NCBI GenBank assembly: GCA_902766845.1
Contig: CACXFD010000039.1
Location: forward strand, 1-5,690
Length of the DNA: 5,690 nucleotides
Source: an uncultured Lachnospiraceae bacterium
Lineage (GTDB): Bacteria; Bacillota; Clostridia; Lachnospirales; Lachnospiraceae
Reading direction: 5' to 3'
The notes under the pieces were generated by a model, which was not told where the DNA came from, made no database searches, and saw only the letters and a program-made list of their open reading frames with translations. Shown in pieces: positions 1-3,865 of this stretch. Each line of letters opens with the position of its first letter. The first letter of the stretch is position 1. The translations under genes and the position numbers were made by a program.

Positions 1-32
1 AAGGCTCCGTCAGCCGTCTGCCGAGCCCGAAT

Positions 33-104
33 CCTGCTCCGTCCCCGGGTCCTGTTCCGTCCCCGGATCCTGCTCCGTCCCCGGGTCCTGCTCCGTCCCC
101 GGGT
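33..104. repeat. 18-bp tandem repeat, four copies
   Basis: Four head-to-tail 18-base units (33-50, 51-68, 69-86, 87-104) follow the consensus CCTGCTCCGTCCCCGGGT. The second unit differs at two positions (T for C at 55, A for G at 67); the other three are identical. The array ends inside the stop codon of the ADP-ribosylglycohydrolase gene (TGA at 106-104 on the minus strand), so it forms the immediate 3' flank of that gene. Because 18 is a multiple of three, each minus-strand frame encodes a hexapeptide repeat: PGDGAG in the gene's own frame beyond the stop, PGTEQD in a second frame. The high identity between units suggests recent expansion by slippage or unequal recombination. Confidence 0.95.
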
Positions 105-985
105 CAGCCTTCCGAACCGCCGGCCGTGTGCTCCTCCGGCATGAACCGGTGCTCAAAATGCCCCGGCCAGTATCCGGTCCGATGCGTGAACCGGCCCAGG
201 ATGTTGTCCTCGTCGTTCGGCAGGAAAGCCTGCGCCCGGGCCCAGATGTCTTCCGGCATGCCGTACATGCCCTCCGCCATCGCGCCGGCGATGGCCGCCA
301 GCGTATCGGTGTCACCGCCCAGCGAGACCGCGTTGCGGACCGTGTCCTCGTAATCCTTTCCCTCAAAGAACGACGTCAGCGCCTTGGGCAGCGAGTCCAT
401 GCAGGACTCGTCGTGCGCGTGGCGCGCCCGCAGCTGGTCAAGCGTCTCCGAAAGATCGTAACCGAATTCCAGCTCCACGTACGCGCGGATCACGGCCTTG
501 CTGTGACCGGTGCGCGCGAGAAAGATCACGGCCGCGGTGCATTCCGCTCCCTTGATGCCTTCCGGATGATCGTGCGTGACCGCCGCCGTGGCGCGGGCCG
601 CCTGACGTGTCAGCTCCACGGTATCGAACAGCCAGCCGGCCGCGGACACGCGCATCGCGGACCCGTTGCCCCAGCTGCTGTACGGCTTCGGATCTCTGGC
701 CGTAAACAGCCACCGCCAGAACCGGCCGCCGTATCCCGCGTCCGGATAGCGATGTCCCCATTTGCGCATGCAGGCGATGGTCTCCCGGCGGATCTCCTCT
801 TCGTCGAGCCCTCCCTTTCCCCGATACGGCGTCGACTTCAGCAGCGCTTCCGCCACGGCCAGTGTCATGACCGTATCGTCGGTAAAGCTGCATGCGGGCG
901 CAAACAGCGCAAACTCCTTGGTGCGGTCCCCGCGGTCAAACTCAAAGCGGCTCCCGATGATGTCTCCTGCAATAGCTCCGTACAT
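104..985 (-). CDS. ADP-ribosylglycohydrolase family protein (DraG/ARH-like)
   Basis: Predicted cytosolic hydrolase of 293 residues in the DraG/ARH family (ADP-ribosylglycohydrolase fold), whose members cleave ADP-ribose from modified residues or small ADP-ribosyl compounds using two divalent metal ions. Visible motifs: N-terminal YGAIAGDIIGS (2-12), the metal-binding FTDDT (34-38), GNGSAMR (106-112), HDHPEG (138-143), and GGDTDT followed by AIAGAMAEGMYG (223-242), the second metal cluster. All expected metal-ligand aspartates appear present. The open frame continues upstream to 1327, but the start at 985 is clear: the family-typical N-terminus begins there and AAGGAGG lies five bases upstream. 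Length is ordinary for the family; the last 30 residues or so, past the fold, look variable. It lies downstream of a macrodomain gene on the same strand but behind a terminator, so it is probably transcribed largely on its own. The exact substrate cannot be told from sequence. Confidence 0.93.
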   Translation of the reverse strand: MYGAIAGDIIGSRFEFDRGDRTKEFALFAPACSFTDDTVMTLAVAEALLKSTPYRGKGGLDEEEIRRETIACMRKWGHRYPDAGYGGRFWRWLFTARDPKPYSSWGNGSAMRVSAAGWLFDTVELTRQAARATAAVTHDHPEGIKGAECTAAVIFLARTGHSKAVIRAYVELEFGYDLSETLDQLRARHAHDESCMDSLPKALTSFFEGKDYEDTVRNAVSLGGDTDTLAAIAGAMAEGMYGMPEDIWARAQAFLPNDEDNILGRFTHRTGYWPGHFEHRFMPEEHTAGGSEG

Positions 986-990
986 ATTTT

Positions 991-997
991 CCTCCTT
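991..997 (-). promoter_or_regulatory. Ribosome binding site fixing the glycohydrolase start
   Basis: On the minus strand the sequence reads AAGGAGG, five bases before the ATG at 985. It decides between this start and longer in-frame alternatives reaching 1327, which would run through non-conserved sequence and the terminator of the preceding gene. Confidence 0.92.
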
Positions 998-1061
998 CTC
1001 CGGCCCTGCCGGCCGGCGCCTGCCCCGTCCGAAGCGTGTCCGTTCACGATACGGCTCCGGC

Positions 1062-1107
1062 GGAACGATCGGTGTCCTTCCGAACGGTGTCCTTCCGATC
1101 GTTTTCC
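1062..1107 (-). other. Stem-loop in the glycohydrolase leader
   Basis: GGAACGATCGG (1062-1072) is complementary to CCGATCGTTTTCC (1095-1107), giving an 11-bp stem with a two-base bulge and a 22-base loop. On the minus strand it lies about 80 to 120 bases upstream of the glycohydrolase start, within the likely leader RNA. There is no T-tract after it, so it is not an intrinsic terminator. It matches no riboswitch class I recognise. The loop holds most of a 15-base duplication. Function is unknown; mRNA stability or a protein-binding site are possible. Confidence 0.5.
1070..1099. repeat. 15-bp direct duplication
   Basis: CGGTGTCCTTCCGAA (1070-1084) is followed at once by CGGTGTCCTTCCGAT (1085-1099), identical at 14 of 15 bases. 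A degenerate related string (CCGAAGCGTGTCCGTTC, around 1029-1045) lies nearby. The duplication is in the non-coding region upstream of the glycohydrolase gene and overlaps the stem-loop at 1062-1107. Confidence 0.85.
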
Positions 1108-1121
1108 TTTGCTGCACCCTT

Positions 1122-1153
1122 ATCCTACCGCACGGATGGCGGGGCCGGGTCAA
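1122..1153 (-). promoter_or_regulatory. Candidate promoter for the glycohydrolase gene
   Basis: On the minus strand TTGACC (1153-1148) serves as a -35 match of five of six and TAGGAT (1127-1122) as a -10 match of four of six. The spacer is 20 bases, longer than the optimal 17, so this is a weak assignment. It falls between the upstream gene's terminator and the glycohydrolase start, where a promoter is needed if the terminator is efficient. The leader would be about 130 bases. Confidence 0.35.
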
Positions 1154-1216
1154 CCCGAAGGGGACTTTTTCACCGCGCCCGGCCGGTCTTCGGGGCAGTC
1201 CGAACGGTCTTTTCTG

Positions 1217-1259
1217 AAAAAGCAGCGAAGGAGCCGGGCAGTCCGGCTCCTTTGCGCTG
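1217..1259 (-). terminator. Intrinsic terminator of the macrodomain gene
   Basis: Directly after the macrodomain stop codon (TAA, 1262-1260), the minus strand folds into a long GC-rich hairpin. The arm at 1259-1243 pairs with 1237-1223: CAGCG and AAGGAGCCGG are matched on both sides with a two-base bulge, and the loop is five bases. The sequence GCTTTTTC follows (T-run opposite 1217-1221). This is a textbook Rho-independent terminator separating the macrodomain gene from the glycohydrolase gene. Confidence 0.9.
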
Positions 1260-2342
1260 TTATTGATATGTGCCGAGCATCGGGATCCCCTGCTCGGACA
1301 GGCACTGATCGATATAGTGCAGTTCAAAGAGTCCCTGCTCGATGCAGCTCGCGACGGCCAGGTCCTGCCGGTCGTGCCCGTCCAGGCTCCAGCCGGCCCG
1401 GGCCAGCATGTCCTGCGTCTGGTCCAGATCCAGATGCAGCGCGAGGCATAACAGCAGCGCGGTCCGTTTCGAGGGACGGTATCCCGGCCCCGCGGACAGG
1501 AGCTTGGAGTAGGTCTGCTTGGAGATATAGCCGCGATAGACCCGCGAAGGCTTCAGGCCGCGCTCATCCATGATCTCGAACAGCTTTTCACGGAACGACT
1601 TTCCGTAGGAAGCCAGCTTCTCCTTCAGATCGCCGGCCGGATCCTTTTTCTTCTCCGGACGGCTGCCGGCCCAGCTGAACGCGGTCCGCGCACCGGCCTT
1701 TCCCGGCGTTTCCCGCAGCCGCCCCGCGTCGTTTCCGGCCTCTTCCCGCAGACGCTCTGCTCCGGCGCGGTTCCGGGGCCGGTCCGTCCCGTATTCCTTC
1801 CCGTGCGCCGCTTCCACATAGTGCGCGTCGATGTACGCGCGGATGTTCTCGGACACGCGCCGGCTCATCTCCGCGGCCTCGTCATCGAAGACCACGAGCG
1901 TGACGTCCATATCATGCCGCAGCGAAAAGCCCTGCAGCTCATCCAGCGCGATGCGCAGCGCGCGGTCCTTCGGAAAGCCGTAGACGCCGGACGAGATCAG
2001 CGGGAACGCGGCCGACGCGCACCCGAGCTGCACCGCGAGCTCCAGCGCGCTGCGGTAGCAGGACCGGAGTGTCTCCTCTTCCCCGTGCTCCCCGCCCTCC
2101 CAGACCGGTCCCACGGTATGGATCACATATTTCGCGTTCAGCCCGAACGCCGGCGTGGCCGCGGCCGTGCCGCGGGCGATGTCCCCGATCTTTTTCCGTT
2201 CCGCCAGCATCTGCTCGGCGCCGGCCGCGTCGTACACGGCCCGGTCCGTGCCCGACCCGATGACCGGATGCGGGTTGGCGGTGTTGACAATCGCGTCGGC
2301 CCGGACTCTCGTGATATCGTTCCGAATGATATGAAACGGCAT
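1260..2342 (-). CDS. Macrodomain protein with C-terminal helical (HTH-like) domain
   Basis: A 360-residue soluble protein. Residues 1-175 form a macrodomain, the fold that binds ADP-ribose and in many members hydrolyses ADP-ribosyl esters or O-acetyl-ADP-ribose. Visible motifs are DAIVNTANP (16-24), GSGTDRAVYDAAG (29-41, in place of the more usual GGGVD) and LISSGVYGFPKDRAL (115-129, phosphate-binding loop). Residues 180-240 form a charged linker rich in Arg, Glu, Gly and Ala, probably disordered. Residues 240-360 form a helical domain with the pattern VYRGYISKQTYSKL then YRPSKRTALLLCLALHL, resembling an Xre-like helix-turn-helix. I recall this two-part architecture from other clostridial macrodomain proteins, but its function is not established to my knowledge. 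The frame stays open to 2396, but that stretch contains the promoter; the start at 2342 has GAGGTG six bases upstream and begins the conserved MPFHIIRNDIT. Regulation is from the divergent promoter region. Substrate and DNA binding are inference. Confidence 0.9.
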   Translation of the reverse strand: MPFHIIRNDITRVRADAIVNTANPHPVIGSGTDRAVYDAAGAEQMLAERKKIGDIARGTAAATPAFGLNAKYVIHTVGPVWEGGEHGEEETLRSCYRSALELAVQLGCASAAFPLISSGVYGFPKDRALRIALDELQGFSLRHDMDVTLVVFDDEAAEMSRRVSENIRAYIDAHYVEAAHGKEYGTDRPRNRAGAERLREEAGNDAGRLRETPGKAGARTAFSWAGSRPEKKKDPAGDLKEKLASYGKSFREKLFEIMDERGLKPSRVYRGYISKQTYSKLLSAGPGYRPSKRTALLLCLALHLDLDQTQDMLARAGWSLDGHDRQDLAVASCIEQGLFELHYIDQCLSEQGIPMLGTYQ

Positions 2343-2348
2343 CTCTCT

Positions 2349-2354
2349 CACCTC
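2349..2354 (-). promoter_or_regulatory. Ribosome binding site of the macrodomain gene
   Basis: On the minus strand GAGGTG lies six bases before the ATG at 2342. It fixes the start, since the longer in-frame Met codon at 2396 lies inside the -35 region and has no ribosome binding site. Given the promoter position, transcription should begin near 2355, so this site lies at the extreme 5' end of the message. Confidence 0.75.
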
Positions 2355-2361
2355 TGCTTCC

Positions 2362-2390
2362 ACTATACCTGCCGGAAATGCCGCTGTCAA
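2362..2390 (-). promoter_or_regulatory. Sigma-A-type promoter of the macrodomain gene
   Basis: On the minus strand a perfect -35 TTGACA (2390-2385) is followed by a 17-base spacer and a -10 TATAGT (2367-2362, five of six). The predicted start site, about seven bases downstream, is near 2355, giving a leader of only about 13 bases. The promoter faces away from the rightward promoter, and the two -35 boxes are 13 bases apart. Confidence 0.85.
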
Positions 2391-2396
2391 CGGCAT
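2378..2396. promoter_or_regulatory. Inverted repeat around the macrodomain -35 box
   Basis: ATGCCG (2378-2383) and CGGCAT (2391-2396) form a 6-bp inverted repeat with a seven-base spacer that contains the -35 box of the leftward promoter. A factor bound here would compete directly with RNA polymerase. The arms are short and GC-rich, so chance is possible; related half-sites recur at 2433-2440 and 2463-2470. Confidence 0.35.
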
Positions 2397-2403
2397 CGAA
2401 CGA

Positions 2404-2432
2404 TTGAAACCGGCGCCGGTTTCTGCTACAAT
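2404..2432 (+). promoter_or_regulatory. Sigma-A-type promoter of the CoA-transferase-guaA operon
   Basis: TTGAAA (2404-2409, five of six) is followed by exactly 17 bases and TACAAT (2427-2432, five of six). The predicted start site is near 2439, giving a leader of about 78 bases before the ATG at 2517. The spacer and the 3' part of the -35 box are occupied by a perfect 18-bp palindrome, so this promoter is probably regulated. Confidence 0.85.
2406..2423. promoter_or_regulatory. Perfect 18-bp palindrome, likely operator
   Basis: GAAACCGGCGCCGGTTTC is identical to its own reverse complement over all 18 bases. It overlaps the last four bases of the rightward -35 box and fills most of the spacer, the classic place for a repressor to block RNA polymerase. 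It begins 15 bases beyond the -35 box of the divergent leftward promoter, so one protein could affect both. It lies upstream of the predicted start site and so acts as DNA rather than as an RNA hairpin. The dimeric regulator is not identifiable: the A-rich and T-rich edges with a CG-rich centre loosely recall LacI-family sites, but that is only a resemblance. Confidence 0.75.
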
Positions 2433-2470
2433 GATGCCGGAAGCAGTTCTTTGTTTGCCGGCCCGGCATC
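2433..2470. repeat. 8-bp inverted repeat at the rightward start site
   Basis: GATGCCGG (2433-2440) and CCGGCATC (2463-2470) are perfect inverted copies separated by 22 bases. The left arm begins right after the -10 box, largely upstream of the predicted start site, so the pair would not form an RNA stem. It may instead be a DNA-level binding site or chance in GC-rich sequence. The half-site matches the inverted repeat at 2378-2396. Confidence 0.4.
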
Positions 2471-2504
2471 CCCGGCTCGTTTTCTTTTCGGAGCGTCATC
2501 CCGC

Positions 2505-2510
2505 AGGAGA
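2505..2510 (+). promoter_or_regulatory. Ribosome binding site fixing the CoA-transferase start
   Basis: AGGAGA lies six bases before the ATG at 2517. The reading frame is open upstream as far as 1803, but that stretch is antisense to the macrodomain gene and crosses the promoter, so this site and the conserved N-terminus settle the start. Confidence 0.85.
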
Positions 2511-2516
2511 GACCGT

Positions 2517-3854
2517 ATGAATCTGTTCGCTGAAGAGTACCGCCGCAAGCTGCGCACGCCGGACGAGGCCGTGCGCGTCGTCAAAAGCGGCGACTGGATC
2601 GACTACATGGCCCACATCTGTTTCCCGGTCCTGCTGGACCGGGCTCTCGCGCGCCGCCGGGATGAACTGACGGACGTCAAGATCCGCGGGAGCCTGCTCT
2701 TCGGGCCCATCGAGGCCGTGGAGTGCGACCCGAAGCGGGAGCATTTCATCTACAACAGCTGGCACTGCACGTCATATGAACGCAGTCTCTGCGACCGCGG
2801 CCTGTGCAATTATATCCCGATGATCTTCCGCAACGTGGTGCCGTATTACCAGCACTTTTTGACCGTGAACGTGGCCATGATGTGCGTGACGCCGATGGAC
2901 CGCCACGGCTATTTCAACCTGTCCAGCGGCACCGGCGTCGCGAAAGGGATCCTGGATAAGGCCGATATCGTGATCCTCGAGGTCAACGAGAAGCTCCCGT
3001 GGGTCTACGGCGGGACCGATGAATGCATCCACATCTCCGAAGTGGATTACATCGTGGAGGGAGATCATACTTCTCTCCCGCATTTTCCGCAGGCGGATCC
3101 CACGCCCGAGGAGATCGCGATCGCGGACCACATCCTGCCCTTGATCCCGTCGGGCGCCACGCTGCAGCTCGGCATCGGCGGTATGCCGACCATGCTCGGC
3201 AAGCGCCTCGCACAGTCGGACCTTACAGACCTCGGCATGCACACAGAGCTCTGCTCCGACGCGTATCTGGACCTGTACCGGGCCGGCAAGCTGACCAATA
3301 AGAAAAAGAACCTGCAGCCCGGCAAAGGCATCACGGGCATGATCATCGGCTCGGACGAGCTCTACGACTGGCCGGACCGGAACCCGGGCCTCGCGGTCTT
3401 CCCGCTCGAATATGTGAACGCGGCCGAGACCATCGCCAAAAACGACAACATGATCTCGATCAACAACTGCATCGCCGTGGACCTGTACGGCCAGGTCAGC
3501 GCCGAGAGCGCCGGCATCCGGCACATCAGCGGCACCGGCGGCCAGCTCGATTTCGTGACCGGCGCGGCCATGTCCAAAGGCGGCAAGGCCTTCATCTGCG
3601 CGACCTCGTCCTACCGGGACAAAAAAGGCGAGCTGCACTCGCGGATCCTGCCCCACTTTGCCGGCGACATCATCACGGACCCGCGCAGCCAGGCCTATTA
3701 CGTGGTGACGGAATACGGGCTCGTGAACCTGGTGGGCCGCAGCACCTGGGAACGCGCCGAGCTGCTGATCTCGATCGCGCATCCGGATTTCCGCGACCGG
3801 CTGATCCGCGCCGCGGAAAAGCAGAACATCTGGATCGCGTCCAATAAACGGTAA
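2517..3854 (+). CDS. Acetyl-CoA hydrolase/CoA-transferase family protein (But/AbfT/Cat-like)
   Basis: A 445-residue cytosolic enzyme of the acetyl-CoA hydrolase/transferase family. Members move CoA between acyl groups through a glutamyl-CoA thioester; clostridial relatives include butyryl-CoA:acetate, 4-hydroxybutyrate and succinyl-CoA CoA-transferases. Visible features: N-terminal EEYRRKL and DEAVRVVKSGDWIDY (6-30); WVYGGTDECIHISEVDYIVEGD region (162-183); LGIGGMP (218-224); HTELCSD (242-248) with Glu244 as the probable catalytic glutamate; YGQVSAES (324-331); SGTGGQLDFVTGA (338-350), a CoA-site glycine loop; VTEYGLVNLVGRSTWERA (397-414); and a C-terminal AHPDFRDRLI. The catalytic motifs look intact and length is normal for the family. 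Butyryl-CoA:acetate transfer, the last step of butyrate formation in gut Clostridia, is a plausible role, but the acyl substrate cannot be assigned from sequence. It is the first gene after the palindrome-bearing promoter, and guaA follows by 11 bases. Confidence 0.9.
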   Translation: MNLFAEEYRRKLRTPDEAVRVVKSGDWIDYMAHICFPVLLDRALARRRDELTDVKIRGSLLFGPIEAVECDPKREHFIYNSWHCTSYERSLCDRGLCNYIPMIFRNVVPYYQHFLTVNVAMMCVTPMDRHGYFNLSSGTGVAKGILDKADIVILEVNEKLPWVYGGTDECIHISEVDYIVEGDHTSLPHFPQADPTPEEIAIADHILPLIPSGATLQLGIGGMPTMLGKRLAQSDLTDLGMHTELCSDAYLDLYRAGKLTNKKKNLQPGKGITGMIIGSDELYDWPDRNPGLAVFPLEYVNAAETIAKNDNMISINNCIAVDLYGQVSAESAGIRHISGTGGQLDFVTGAAMSKGGKAFICATSSYRDKKGELHSRILPHFAGDIITDPRSQAYYVVTEYGLVNLVGRSTWERAELLISIAHPDFRDRLIRAAEKQNIWIASNKR

Positions 3855-3859
3855 AGGAG
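3853..3859 (+). promoter_or_regulatory. guaA ribosome binding site overlapping upstream stop
   Basis: AAAGGAG ends six bases before the guaA ATG at 3866 and shares two bases with the TAA stop of the CoA-transferase gene (3852-3854). The overlap leaves no room for a separate promoter or riboswitch in the gap and supports co-transcription, perhaps with translational coupling. Confidence 0.85.
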
Positions 3860-3865
3860 ACATCC

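Noticed and set aside
3..27. Terminator hairpin for the glycohydrolase gene at the left edge
   Set aside because: GGCTC (3-7) and GAGCC (23-27) pair, but an internal loop interrupts the stem and the window ends before any T-run could be judged.
33..104. CRISPR array
   Set aside because: The 18-base units are directly contiguous with no spacers; this is a minisatellite.
128..1573. Long plus-strand open frame (481 codons) opposite the glycohydrolase gene
   Set aside because: It is antisense to clear conserved coding sequence, crosses the terminator, encodes Arg/Pro-rich sequence with no recognisable domain, and has no convincing ribosome binding site. GC-rich genes commonly leave antisense frames open.
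104..2342. DarT-DarG toxin-antitoxin system
   Set aside because: There is no DarT-like transferase beside the macrodomain gene, and the C-terminal domain of the macrodomain protein looks like an HTH-type helical domain, not the DarG C-terminal region.
2343..2396. Extended N-terminus of the macrodomain protein from a Met codon at 2396
   Set aside because: The stretch contains the TTGACA/TATAGT promoter and would start upstream of the transcript; the conserved domain and ribosome binding site point to 2342.
2433..2494. Transcription attenuator in the CoA-transferase leader (GCCGG 2457-2461 with CCGGC 2472-2476, then a T-rich run; alternative pairing 2433-2440 with 2463-2470)
   Set aside because: The left arm of the proposed antiterminator lies mostly upstream of the predicted start site near 2439, and the terminator stem is only five pairs with a ten-base loop and an interrupted T-run.
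3855..3865. Purine riboswitch or separate promoter for guaA
   Set aside because: Only 11 bases separate the genes and the ribosome binding site occupies them, so there is no space for an aptamer.
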